Part shown: piece after piece, positions 39,440 to 47,728 of the stretch | Position numbering within the stretch: the first letter of the stretch is position 1 | How the letters are laid out: each line of letters starts with the position of its first letter | Source of the DNA: DATKJS01 sp050015275 | Lineage (GTDB): Bacteria; Acidobacteriota; Aminicenantia; Aminicenantales; Saccharicenantaceae | Assembly: GCA_050015275.1 (NCBI GenBank) | Contig: JBEKBS010000022.1 | Coordinates: forward strand, 1-47,728 | Direction: 5' to 3' | Length of the DNA: 47,728 nucleotides | The notes under the pieces: generated by a model | Databases searched by the model: none | What the model was told of the DNA's origin: nothing | What the model saw: the letters and a program-made list of their open reading frames with translations, nothing else | Program-made: the position numbers and the translations under genes

Positions 39440-42262
39440 CTACCTCAACTCGACCGTCTCCGCGCCGCCGTAATAAATCCCATTGAACAGGAGCTTAAAT
39501 GTTCCGTGGGGCTGGCCGCGGAAGGCGATCTCCGGGCCGTAGAGGAAGAGCCTTCCCTTTCCGACGGCCGCTTCGGCGACCTGGACGCTCCGCCACAGGT
39601 ACTGCTCGCCCCAAGCCCAGCCGCTCCGGAGAAGGTTCCCCGTCTCGAACCAGACCACCGGCCTGACGCCTCTCAATCCGGCATCCGGGAGGAGCTCGAA
39701 GGATGGGGTGTTGTCGAAGAAAACATCCACTGTATCCGGCATGCCGCAGGCCAGCGGGCTCGTCGTGTCCACCCGGGCCCTCATCAGGGACCCGGGGACG
39801 AAGAACTTCTCCATGCCGAGCGGCTTTTCCTTGCCGTCCACCGTTTTCTCGACCAGGGCGTTCGCCACCGGCAAGCCAAAATGGTAAGCCAGGGCCGTGG
39901 CCGTATCCAATGCCAGGACCGTCCCGCCCTCGTCAACGAACTGCCGGATCTTCGGGATCGTCTTGTCCACCGTGATGCGGCCGATCCGGTTCCGGTATTC
40001 GGCGGGAACGTTCTCCGGCGCCGCCGCCTGGAAATCGCGGAAGCTCGTTTCGCCCTGGTCCGCCACTGAGAGCCTGGGGATCGACCCTCCGACGAAGACG
40101 AGGACATCGAACTTGCTCCTTAGGTTCCCCTCGTCCAGGGCGGGCGCGAACACGAGCTCGTAGGGGAACTCGAACTGCTCGAGGAGCCAGCGGATCCAGC
40201 CCGAGGCGATGGAGCCGCCGTACATGTCCCAGAGCCCGATCCGCGGCGGCTTCAGCCTGTAGGCCTCGCCTTTGGGAGCCGCATCCACGCTCTCGATCGT
40301 CAGTCCGATGTCGCGGGCCGCTTTTTCAAGGACCGGGAGGACCGCCGGCGTCGCCGGCACGTAGATCGTTCCCGCCGCGAACGTTTTTCCGTCCGCCTCG
40401 AGGTCGCCTTTCAGCCAGTAGGCCTCGCCGCCCGCCTTGAGGACGCGGTTGACGGCGACAAACGTATCATTGACCCGGTGGTCGAGGACGTAGCCCGCCG
40501 CGCCCGCCTTCGCTTGAAACGACCCGGCCGGCGGCTTGATGATGTCCGCGACCGCCCCGAACGGCCCGTCAAATCCGTCAAGGATCCTGTCGAAGGAGAT
40601 CCCCATCTGAAAGGCCAGCGTCCATCCGGCCGCGTCGTAGGGCGGGACGGGCGGCCCGCCCGGATAAGCCAAGTCGTTCGGGTGGTCCTGCGGCTCGAAC
40701 ATGGACAGGACGTGCGGCCGGAAGGCCTGGGCCGTCTTCACGACGTAGGAGCCCTTGGGATAGAGCTTGCCGTTCACCGTGAATTCTCTCGTGGCCCTCA
40801 GCACCTCGCACCCGTTCTTCAAGAGGGCGTTGACGAATTTCACGGCCGTCAGGAAATCGGCCTGGTCGGACGGGATGACGTAGCCGCGCGGGTCGCGGGC
40901 GCTCTTGTCGAAAAGGAGGTCGTAGTACTTCATCGGGACGCTGCCGCGGCCGCGCCCGAAGCCGCCCGGCCCGGCCGCCGGCGCCTGCTCCTGGCCCCTG
41001 TCCTTCGCGACGGCCGCCTCGACCTTCGCGACGCTCCCCGGCACGATGGTCCAAGAATCCTGACTCCCCTTCTCGATCGCGTGTTTGCCCATCAGGTAGC
41101 GGCGATAAAGGAAATCCTCTCGGTTCTTGGAGGCGACGTCCAGGATGGCCTTGTCCGCCGTGACGGCGTATTCGATGGACTGGCGGAAGTGCCATTTTTG
41201 CGGGGCGATCGGATAAGGATAATCCTCCTTGGGCAGAAGGCGCTGCGGGATGAACGGGATGTCGACGGGGGTCGGACTGCCGATCGCCTCGGTCAGGATG
41301 CCGATGATGTTGTGGAAATAGGCCGTGCTCCGAAGCCCGCCGTTCCACCAGGTCGAGTAGGACGCCCCGGAGCGCATGATCGCCCCGGGCTTGCCCTCGG
41401 CGACGAACCGGCTGTGCATGGCCGCGCTGACGACGTCGATCCCGACCGGGATGAGCGGGTCGAAGACATAGTTGAAGGGGTCCCGGAAGGGCGGGGCGAA
41501 GAGGACCGTGCCGGCCGGCCCGGTCTGATGGTGGTTGTAGAGGATCTGGGGGTGCCAGTCGCGATAAAGGACCTGGTTGACGGCTTCGGTCTCAGGCTGG
41601 GTGGCCATGTAGGAATCGCGGTTGTTGTCGTGGCCGATGTATTTCTGGTAGAGGACCGGGATGCCGCTCATGGAGCGCTTGGCGGGATCTTTCTCCCGCA
41701 TGTACCAGTTGGCCACAAGCTCCAAGCCGTCGGGATTGGAGGGCACGGCGAGCAGGATGACGTCGTCGAGGAGGCGGCGGGTCTCGGCATCGCCGCGGCT
41801 CGTCATCTGCCAGACGAGCTCGATGAGCTGCTGCGAGCCCAGGATCTCCGTCGCGTGGAGGCCGCCGTCGATCCAGACTACCGCTTTCCCCTCCGCGGCC
41901 AGGCGGCGGGCCCCGGCGTCGTCGAGCCCCTTGGCGAGGGCCAGGCGCCTCGCGATCTCCTTATAGCGGCCGAGCCTGCCCTGGTTCTTGGGCGACGTGA
42001 TGATCGCCATGACCATCGGCCGCCCTTCGGCCGTCCGGCCGATATCGACGAGGGTCATCCGGTCGGACTCGGCGTCGAGTTTTTTCCAATAGGCCAGGAG
42101 CTGAGTGTAATTGACGAGCTCGAAGTCGTCGCCGATGTTGAACCCGAATTGCTCTTTCGGGCTCGTGACCTTGGCCGAAGCCGGAAGCGCTGCGAGGCCC
42201 AGCCCGACGGCCAGAACCAAAAAGGAAATGAACGCTGAAAAGCGGCGGATGCGGGGATTCAC
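39440..42262 (-). CDS. Secreted M14 family zinc carboxypeptidase
   Basis: This 940-residue exported metallopeptidase has a signal peptide (1-30, ending ALPASA). The M14 catalytic domain at about 45-400 has zinc ligands His136 and Glu139 (GGLHATE) and a third His at 244 or 245 (LYNHHQTGP), substrate-binding Asn214-Arg215 (DNNRD) and catalytic Glu325 (GILTEAIGS). A Gly/Arg linker at about 430-445 leads into about 500 residues of beta and Rossmann-like regions ending in a glutamine-amidotransferase-like segment (KFDVLVFVGGSIP). It is longer than classic carboxypeptidases but typical for this Acidobacteriota/Bacteroidota group. Start GTG has GGAGGG 6 nt upstream and a promoter (42296-42324). Confidence 0.88.
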   Translation of the reverse strand: MNPRIRRFSAFISFLVLAVGLGLAALPASAKVTSPKEQFGFNIGDDFELVNYTQLLAYWKKLDAESDRMTLVDIGRTAEGRPMVMAIITSPKNQGRLGRYKEIARRLALAKGLDDAGARRLAAEGKAVVWIDGGLHATEILGSQQLIELVWQMTSRGDAETRRLLDDVILLAVPSNPDGLELVANWYMREKDPAKRSMSGIPVLYQKYIGHDNNRDSYMATQPETEAVNQVLYRDWHPQILYNHHQTGPAGTVLFAPPFRDPFNYVFDPLIPVGIDVVSAAMHSRFVAEGKPGAIMRSGASYSTWWNGGLRSTAYFHNIIGILTEAIGSPTPVDIPFIPQRLLPKEDYPYPIAPQKWHFRQSIEYAVTADKAILDVASKNREDFLYRRYLMGKHAIEKGSQDSWTIVPGSVAKVEAAVAKDRGQEQAPAAGPGGFGRGRGSVPMKYYDLLFDKSARDPRGYVIPSDQADFLTAVKFVNALLKNGCEVLRATREFTVNGKLYPKGSYVVKTAQAFRPHVLSMFEPQDHPNDLAYPGGPPVPPYDAAGWTLAFQMGISFDRILDGFDGPFGAVADIIKPPAGSFQAKAGAAGYVLDHRVNDTFVAVNRVLKAGGEAYWLKGDLEADGKTFAAGTIYVPATPAVLPVLEKAARDIGLTIESVDAAPKGEAYRLKPPRIGLWDMYGGSIASGWIRWLLEQFEFPYELVFAPALDEGNLRSKFDVLVFVGGSIPRLSVADQGETSFRDFQAAAPENVPAEYRNRIGRITVDKTIPKIRQFVDEGGTVLALDTATALAYHFGLPVANALVEKTVDGKEKPLGMEKFFVPGSLMRARVDTTSPLACGMPDTVDVFFDNTPSFELLPDAGLRGVRPVVWFETGNLLRSGWAWGEQYLWRSVQVAEAAVGKGRLFLYGPEIAFRGQPHGTFKLLFNGIYYGGAETVELR

Positions 42263-42295
42263 GGTCCTGCCCTCCTTAATAAGATCAAGAAAGGA

Positions 42296-42324
42296 TATAT
42301 ACTCACATCAATCTGATATTACAA
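42296..42324 (-). promoter_or_regulatory. Promoter for the M14 peptidase
   Basis: TTGTAA and TATATA are separated by 17 bp on the minus strand, about 35 bp before the GTG start. Confidence 0.55.
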
Positions 42325-42401
42325 GGCGCGGACATGATCCATGAAAGGACAATGTCTATGCGGCGCCTCCCGAAGCTCTCGAGAACGGGAGATAAACGGG
42401 G

Positions 42402-42430
42402 TTGGTTAAGATAGGGGATTTTGATAAGAT
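42402..42430 (+). promoter_or_regulatory. Promoter for the GH101-like gene
   Basis: TTGGTT and TAAGAT are separated by 17 bp and lie 46 bp upstream of the ATG at 42477. It forms a divergent pair with the M14 promoter. Confidence 0.5.
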
Positions 42431-42476
42431 TCCGGGGTCAATGCTCGTTCCGAGGAAACGAATGGGGAGGTCGAAA

Positions 42477-44456
42477 ATGAAGCAAAAAACAAGGACGCCG
42501 CTCCTGTTGGCCGCAGCGGCCGCCGTTCTGGTCTTTTCGGGGGTCCTGAAGGCCCAGGAATGGAGTGCCGCCGGCGGGTACGGCGACATGCTCTATCCCT
42601 ACGTTCACGAATATGACCAGATGCTCGTCTACAAGATCGCCGTGGATTACTGCCCGGCGAGCTCGATGCCGCCGCTCGACGCGGCCCGGACGCTCGACGT
42701 CATCCGCCGCATCGACAACCTCACCCGAGGCATTCCCAAGATCGTCTATCTCGTCGGCTGGCAATACCGCGGCCATGACACGGGCTACCCGGCCCTCGAC
42801 AAAGTCAACGAACATCTCAAGCGGCAGGAGGACGCGACGGCGCTCGCAAGCCTTCGCTGGCTGATGAGGGAGGGCCCCAAGTACAACACGCTGGTGTCTT
42901 TGCATGTCAATTTCTCTGATTGTTACTTCGATGACAACCCCCTCGGCCCATATTACCGGGAGCGCGACATCATCGTCCGGAACGGGGATGGGACTTACCG
43001 GCAGGGGTACCAGTGGTGCGACCACATGGCCTACCGGGCCAGCAACTTCCGGAACTGGACACAGGACACGTTCAAGGACAAGCAGATCGGTCCCCTGTTC
43101 GCCATGATCCCGGAACTGCGCGGGAGCGGCACCCTCCATCCGGATGCCTGGTATAGCATCGACGACCCGTACTACGGGATCACGGACGCCCAGGACTGCG
43201 AGGCGATGCGGCAGATGACGGTCTACGTCCGCCAGGCGTACAACGTGGACCTGACCACAGAGTTCGACAGGCGCCGGCCGCCGAACACGGACTTCGTCCT
43301 CTACCACCCGATGCTCTGGCACATCGGCTGGGACGAACGCACGCCGCCGGACCCGATGAAGATCCCATCCTATTTTCTCTCCGGCGTTAACGCCAAGACT
43401 TGGAGCAACTCCGCGGAAACGGTTCAATCCCGGTTTTTCGGAGAAGGCTCGCCATTTGAAGACGCGGTGGCCGCCGACCCTCGCGCTATCCCCGGAGGAC
43501 TGAAGTCATTCGCCACCCGAACGCTCGCCTGGTACTATCAGAACCGCAAGCTGAGGGTCGCGTTCGACGGAAACACGGCGACGCTCTCAGACGGAGTCAC
43601 GACGTCCTACCCCGGGAAATATGTCATGAAGATCGGGGGAGAATTTCTCCAAGACGGCGATGATGTTTTCATCCCGGCTCTCTGGAGGACGAACAGGGAG
43701 ATCGTGGCCTACAGCGCCCAAGGATATCAAGGACGGTCCTGGAAGCTGCCGGAGGATTGGACAGGCGTCAAAGCCTGGGATATTTATCGGATAACCTGCG
43801 ACGGACTGGTTCCGAAGCAGAGGGCCTTGAGGCTCTCCCCGGACGGGAGGCTCAAGCTCTCACTCGCGGCCGACGAAGGCGTAACGATCGTTCCCGCCGG
43901 GGACGACCCGAACGTCAATCCCCCCGCCGCGGCATCCGGGAGTGTCTCCTTCTTGGGCGAGGACCGTGTCTCGAAGGGGGCATGGAAAGGCAAGTACGGG
44001 TCCGAAGGCTATATTGTCGTCGGCGCCGGCCAGAGCCTTCCGGGCTACGCCAAAGTCGGATACGTCAACGGTTCGGAGCGGGTCTGGATTCCTTCGACCG
44101 TGGACGTCCAGGCGCTCGAGAAACCTGCGGAAAAGGACCGGATCGCGGCCGGCCGCTTTGCAGGCCTTCACGAGATCATCGACCTCAGCATTACTGATGG
44201 AAGCGCGCGGGACGTGGCCGTCTACCTTGTCGATTGGGACCGGGCCGGCCGTTGGACCGTGGTCGACGTCATCGACCCCGTTACAAGAAAGCGGCTGGAC
44301 ACGCGGAACCTGACCGCCTTCGATTCCGGCCGGTACCTGAGATACCGGGTGTCCGGACGGGTGCAACTCAGGATCACAAACGTCTGGACAAAGCGCTACA
44401 CGCTCTCTCCCGATGCGGGATTTTCCGGGCTCTTCTTCGACCCCGCCTTGGAATAG
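42477..44456 (+). CDS. Secreted glycosidase, GH101 (endo-alpha-N-acetylgalactosaminidase)-like
   Basis: This 659-residue exported protein has a signal peptide (about 1-26, ending VLKAQ). A TIM-barrel-like region at about 30-330 follows, with the GH101-style blocks KIVYLVGWQYRGHDTGYPAL and LVSLHVNFSDCYFD. Asp229/Asp230 (YSIDDPYYG) and Glu262 (LTTEFDRRRP) are candidates for the catalytic pair. A C-terminal beta domain (WKGKYGSEGYIVVGAGQSLP onward) resembles a module repeated in secreted proteins of Planctomycetes and Acidobacteriota. GH101 enzymes remove Gal-beta-1,3-GalNAc from mucin-type glycoproteins, so this would be a glycoprotein-attacking enzyme. Assignment rests on pattern memory and is only moderate. 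Start ATG has GGGAGG 6-7 nt upstream. Confidence 0.68.
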   Translation: MKQKTRTPLLLAAAAAVLVFSGVLKAQEWSAAGGYGDMLYPYVHEYDQMLVYKIAVDYCPASSMPPLDAARTLDVIRRIDNLTRGIPKIVYLVGWQYRGHDTGYPALDKVNEHLKRQEDATALASLRWLMREGPKYNTLVSLHVNFSDCYFDDNPLGPYYRERDIIVRNGDGTYRQGYQWCDHMAYRASNFRNWTQDTFKDKQIGPLFAMIPELRGSGTLHPDAWYSIDDPYYGITDAQDCEAMRQMTVYVRQAYNVDLTTEFDRRRPPNTDFVLYHPMLWHIGWDERTPPDPMKIPSYFLSGVNAKTWSNSAETVQSRFFGEGSPFEDAVAADPRAIPGGLKSFATRTLAWYYQNRKLRVAFDGNTATLSDGVTTSYPGKYVMKIGGEFLQDGDDVFIPALWRTNREIVAYSAQGYQGRSWKLPEDWTGVKAWDIYRITCDGLVPKQRALRLSPDGRLKLSLAADEGVTIVPAGDDPNVNPPAAASGSVSFLGEDRVSKGAWKGKYGSEGYIVVGAGQSLPGYAKVGYVNGSERVWIPSTVDVQALEKPAEKDRIAAGRFAGLHEIIDLSITDGSARDVAVYLVDWDRAGRWTVVDVIDPVTRKRLDTRNLTAFDSGRYLRYRVSGRVQLRITNVWTKRYTLSPDAGFSGLFFDPALE

Positions 44457-44495
44457 CGGCCCTATTTCTCCGCCTCGCGGCGTCGGGCGCTGACA

Positions 44496-47246
44496 TCAGC
44501 TATTGGACTTGGCCTCGCCGCGGACGACACGGAAGCCCGTATACTCCAGCGACGCCTGCGCGGAACGGGCCTTGATGTCCGCCGGCCGGTCGGCGCTGCC
44601 GCCCAATGTCCTGCCGCTGCCGTCCTTGGCGATCGCCCACTCGGCGACGTTCCCGCCGAGGTCGAAGATGAGCGCCTCGCCCTCCTTGCCCGCTCCGCTG
44701 AAGCTCCCGACTTCCCTCAAGAGCGGCGTTCCGGCGCCGAGCTCCTTGACTTTCGCCTCGAGACGCCGGGCGTCATCCGGGTTCAGCGCGTAGCCGGCCC
44801 AATAATCGAGGGTGTTCTCGCCGCTCAGCCCTCCGTAGAGGGATGAGACCTCGTCCTCGTTCGGAAGCCGCCATGTTCGGCCTGTCGCTTTCGAGAGCCA
44901 CGCGGCATAGGCTATCGCTTTTTCGAAGGGAATCCCATTGGCCGGGTAATTTTCGGTCCCGGGAGCTACGGCGTACGCCTGGTCGAACGCCGCGTATTGC
45001 GCCCGCGTCACTTCGAACCGGCCGATCTCGAGCTCGCCCCGTTTCACGACCTCGGGGATGATGACGTTCGCCGCCTTGCCGGCGAGCCCGTACTTCGCTC
45101 CGACCTTGGCGATCTCATTCCTCCGCAGCGCCTGGCCCAGAGGCGAATCCTTCTTGAAGGCCTCGTTCTCCGCCGCGAGCGTTTTGAAAAAGTACCGGTC
45201 GAACCAGGCCATCTCCTCCTCGAGCTTCCGGAGCTGGTGGGCGTATTCCTGCAGGCCGTGCGGCTCTCCCGGGAAGAGAAGGAACTTCACCGGGACTTTG
45301 CCCAGGTGGTAGAGGGCCCTGTAGTGGGTCCAGCCCTGGCTCGTCGGGACGTTCCGGTCCTCGGTCCCGAAAAAGATGATGGTCGGCGCCTTGACCCGGT
45401 CCAGCTTGAAGAGCGGCGAGAGCCGGATGTAGAGCTGCGGGTCTTCGAGCGGCGACTTGCCGAAATAATAGGAATCGAAGGATTCGCCGAAATCCACGTT
45501 GGCCCAGTCGCTGATGAACTCGACGTCGCCCGCGCCGGCAGCCACGACCTTGTAGCGCTCGGGATCGGCCACGCTCACGCCGATCGACAGGATGGATCCG
45601 TTCGACCAGCCGAAGGTCCCGACCCGGTCCGGGTCGACCAGGCCCTTCCCGATCAGGAGATCCACTCCTTTCTCGATGTCCTCGACCGGATAGTCGTAGT
45701 AATGGCCGCAGCAGATGGACTCGACGAACTTGAGGCCGTAGTTGGAGCTGCCGTGATAGTTCGGCTTGAGGATGAACGCGCCGCGCTGGCAGATGAGCTG
45801 GTGGGCGTAGGCCCAGCTCTCGTCCCACAGGTCCATGTCCGCCCCGGCCGGCCCGCCGTGCGGGGCGGTGAGGAGCGGGTATTTCTTCCCGGGCTGGTAA
45901 TCCTTCGGGTAGTACAGGAGTCCCTCGACCTCTTCGCTCAGGGCTCCCTTCCAGCGGATGACCTCTGTTTTCGCGGTCGTCTTGTTCTTGAAGCCGGGAT
46001 TCAGGTCCGTGCTCCTAACGGCGTTGACCAACTTGTTCCCCTCGAGTGTCGCCCGGAACCACTGGGCCGGCAGGCTCGATGTCGAATATTCATAAACGAC
46101 GGTCCTGGCATCGGGGCTCACCGAAATGCCGGACAGGTTCTTCGCGTGCTCTCCCTCGATGTCCGCCCTTTTCCAGGCGAGGCCGCTCTTGACGTACCGG
46201 GCCGGCTGGAGCCGGACCCCGGCCGCGAGCAAGGCGACAAAGCCGTCGGGTGTCGCCCTCAATCCGCCGCCGAGGCCGTTCTCCCAGTCCAGGTCGACCT
46301 TGACGCTCTGGCCCGAAGCCAAATCATAGAAATAGACGAGCGTGATCGAAGCGGTGAAGAACCGCGGGTCCGTGGAATACGGGGCCGCAATGTAGAAGCC
46401 GCTTCCGTCGCGGGCGCGCTCGACGCCCATGGGAACGATCCGCTGCCCCGCGAAAAGCTCCTTCCGCCCGCCCTTGACGAGGTCATAGACGTACGTCTTC
46501 GGCAGGATCTTGTGGTCCCACTCGAAGCTCAGGTATTGCCCGTGGACGGTGAGCGCGTGCTGACCGTCCGGGGTCACGGCCCATGCCTGGATGAAGTCCG
46601 TGTTGTCCGTGAGACGGCTGACCTTCCTGTCCTTCACGGCCAGCTTGAAGAGCCGGACGGGAGGCTCGTGGTTGACGTCGTCGACGACCCTCGTCGTGTC
46701 CTTGATCTTCCTGAGCTCCTGTTCGTAGAGGGCCGGGTCCTCCTGGGCGCTGAAGATGACGGTGCCGTCATCGACCCATTCATAGTCCAGGATGCCATGG
46801 GCGAGCTCGGTCAGGGGATACGGCTCGCCGCCGAAAAGGCTCATGAGCCAAAGCTGGGATCTCGCGAGGTCCGGGTTCGGCTTCGGCAGGGGCCGGGTGC
46901 TCAGGAAGGAGATCCATTCCCCGTTCGGCGACCACTTCGGCAGGCCGTTATTTTCCGTGCCGCGCGTCAGCTGGATCTCCTTTTTGGTCTCGAGGTTCGT
47001 CAGGAAAAGGTTCGAGACGCGGCCGTTCTTTTCCTTGTCCATTTGGGCCTTCACCCAGACGGCCCATTTTCCGTCGGGCGAGATCTCCCATTGTCCGGAG
47101 GATTCGGCCGTGAGGATGTCCTCGGGGGTCCAGGGCGTCATCTTCGCCGGGCCGGGTTTCGGAGCCTCCTCCGCGGACGCGATAGGCCCGAAGAAAACGA
47201 CTGCGGAGAGGATGACAGCCAGCGTCACCAGCCATTTTGTTTTCAT
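44496..47246 (-). CDS. Secreted S9 (prolyl oligopeptidase family) peptidase fused to a formylglycine-generating-enzyme-like domain
   Basis: This 916-residue exported protein has a signal peptide (1-25). A beta-propeller at about 50-400 is followed by the alpha/beta hydrolase domain of an S9 peptidase at about 430-690. The triad is complete: Ser548 (GWSNG), Asp630 (FGTEDRNVP) and His663 (PGEPHGL). A C-terminal SUMF1/FGE-sulfatase-like domain at about 740-905 follows (FEVTRAQYAAFDQ, TGRTWRLPNEDEVSSLYGG, LGGNVAEWA, YTGFRVVRG). The peptidase cleaves peptides. In many such proteins the FGE-like domain is a non-catalytic, lectin-like fold, and I see no Cys pair of active FGE. Start ATG has GAGGTG upstream. 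Its stop lies 39 bp from the convergent GH101-like gene. Confidence 0.87.
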   Translation of the reverse strand: MKTKWLVTLAVILSAVVFFGPIASAEEAPKPGPAKMTPWTPEDILTAESSGQWEISPDGKWAVWVKAQMDKEKNGRVSNLFLTNLETKKEIQLTRGTENNGLPKWSPNGEWISFLSTRPLPKPNPDLARSQLWLMSLFGGEPYPLTELAHGILDYEWVDDGTVIFSAQEDPALYEQELRKIKDTTRVVDDVNHEPPVRLFKLAVKDRKVSRLTDNTDFIQAWAVTPDGQHALTVHGQYLSFEWDHKILPKTYVYDLVKGGRKELFAGQRIVPMGVERARDGSGFYIAAPYSTDPRFFTASITLVYFYDLASGQSVKVDLDWENGLGGGLRATPDGFVALLAAGVRLQPARYVKSGLAWKRADIEGEHAKNLSGISVSPDARTVVYEYSTSSLPAQWFRATLEGNKLVNAVRSTDLNPGFKNKTTAKTEVIRWKGALSEEVEGLLYYPKDYQPGKKYPLLTAPHGGPAGADMDLWDESWAYAHQLICQRGAFILKPNYHGSSNYGLKFVESICCGHYYDYPVEDIEKGVDLLIGKGLVDPDRVGTFGWSNGSILSIGVSVADPERYKVVAAGAGDVEFISDWANVDFGESFDSYYFGKSPLEDPQLYIRLSPLFKLDRVKAPTIIFFGTEDRNVPTSQGWTHYRALYHLGKVPVKFLLFPGEPHGLQEYAHQLRKLEEEMAWFDRYFFKTLAAENEAFKKDSPLGQALRRNEIAKVGAKYGLAGKAANVIIPEVVKRGELEIGRFEVTRAQYAAFDQAYAVAPGTENYPANGIPFEKAIAYAAWLSKATGRTWRLPNEDEVSSLYGGLSGENTLDYWAGYALNPDDARRLEAKVKELGAGTPLLREVGSFSGAGKEGEALIFDLGGNVAEWAIAKDGSGRTLGGSADRPADIKARSAQASLEYTGFRVVRGEAKSNS

Positions 47247-47534
47247 GAGGCACCTCGAAGGAAGGAGAATCGGGGATCGTGGGGGAACGCTCGATCGCCC
47301 ATGGAGAGGGGATTCTTCACCTATTCGGGGCCGGATGTCAAGCCAATGTCGAGAGATCGGTGGGCCCCTTCAGGGTGCGTCCCCGTCCGGGGCCGAGAGG
47401 ATGGCTTTCGCTTCTTCTAAGGTTGAGCTCGGGGGATTCCCTCCGTCGCAGTTTTCTTTTATCGCCTCAGCCCTCTTCAGACACCTCAGCTCTTCAACAT
47501 TTTGCTTTTCAGAGAATAATCTTTCGAACGGATC
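47247..47534. other. Intergenic region, nothing clear
   Basis: Between the S9 gene and the PAP2-like fragment I see no supported gene, RNA or terminator. The plus-strand open frames here have no ribosome binding site and no family resemblance. Confidence 0.4.
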
Positions 47535-47728
47535 TTACTGTTGAGAAGAAAAGGTGACGGCGAAAGAGGGCGAGCCGCGGACAATGCCCGCAACCGGCGT
47601 GATATGGTAGCGGCTGCGGTGATTGCGCACGACCAGGCGGCCGATGACGTAGCCGAGGACGCTGCCCACCAGCGAGTCCGAGAGCCAGTGCTTGTTCTCG
47701 GTCTCCCGCGACAGCGCTACGCCCGTGG
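47535..47728 (-). CDS. PAP2 superfamily phosphatase, C-terminal part only
   Basis: The window edge cuts this gene: only the last 64 codons are present, and the stop TAA is at 47535-47537. The fragment reads LSRETENKHWLSDSLVGSVL, the third signature of PAP2 acid/lipid phosphatases (SRxxxxxHxxSD). His in KHW is the catalytic nucleophile candidate and Asp in SDS its partner. This is followed by GYVIGRLVVRNHR and a short beta tail. The function is hydrolysis of a lipid or other phosphomonoester, probably in the envelope. The substrate and N-terminal part cannot be seen. Confidence 0.8.
   Translation of the reverse strand, partial: TGVALSRETENKHWLSDSLVGSVLGYVIGRLVVRNHRSRYHITPVAGIVRGSPSFAVTFSSQQ

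Noticed and set aside
1..47728. CRISPR array, prophage or integron
   Set aside because: No regularly spaced direct repeats, no phage structural genes, and no integrase with an attachment site were seen. The tRNA-Glu at the edge shows no flanking repeat in the window.

Overview
This is a GC-rich bacterial window dominated by secreted and membrane proteins for breaking down glycans and proteins, with an anaerobic or microaerobic respiratory block in the middle. The gene content suggests an Acidobacteriota-type genome, possibly an Aminicenantia-like one. The markers are a TonB-dependent receptor with an N-terminal carboxypeptidase-regulatory domain, a GWxTD/TPR protein, TPR-fused arylsulfatase-like proteins, and many secreted peptidases and glycosidases. 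This placement rests on family content only, since no marker gene such as rRNA is present.

Layout. Bases 1-2.9 kb (minus): a stand-alone GMP synthase ATP-pyrophosphatase subunit, an L-fucose isomerase family enzyme and a tRNA-Glu(CTC). 3.2-4.6 kb: an OmpA-like lipoprotein converging on a PadR regulator that has a palindromic operator upstream. 4.9-8.7 kb (plus): a secreted GH2 exo-glucosaminidase-type enzyme and a NodB-like deacetylase. 8.7-17.6 kb (minus): a GWxTD/TPR protein, a TonB-dependent receptor, a TPR protein and a TPR-fused alkaline-phosphatase-superfamily hydrolase. 17.6-22.9 kb (minus): a compact sugar operon of secreted GH42, ROK kinase, SIS protein and MFS transporter. 23-25 kb: an HD/zinc-ribbon protein and MobA, separated by a palindrome-rich region carrying one copy of a dispersed 51-bp repeat.

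25-29.6 kb (minus): bacterioferritin followed by a DmsABC-type molybdoenzyme operon. 29.6-34 kb (plus): a small lipoprotein and a complete hyaABCD [NiFe] hydrogenase operon. The small subunit carries the six-cysteine proximal-cluster signature of oxygen-tolerant group 1d enzymes. 34-39.2 kb (plus): a TauE/SafE transporter and a 1390-residue fused acyl-CoA dehydratase activase-related protein with two ATPase domains. 39.2-39.43 kb: a roughly 210-bp element bounded by 14-bp inverted repeats. 39.4-47.7 kb: an M14 metallopeptidase, a GH101-like glycosidase, an S9 peptidase fused to a formylglycine-generating-enzyme-like domain, and the 3' end of a PAP2 phosphatase cut by the window edge.

Taken together, fucose isomerase, GH2, GH42, GH101-like, deacetylase and two large secreted peptidases could form a route for dismantling glycoproteins and feeding the released sugars to the ROK/SIS/MFS and fucose pathways. 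The hydrogenase and the Ser-type molybdoenzyme could form an electron-transport pair (H2 as donor, an S- or N-oxide as acceptor), with MobA supplying the cofactor. Both statements are inferences from neighbourhood. Start codons were re-chosen where a ribosome binding site or promoter contradicts the longest reading frame. No CRISPR array, integrase or intact transposase gene was seen.
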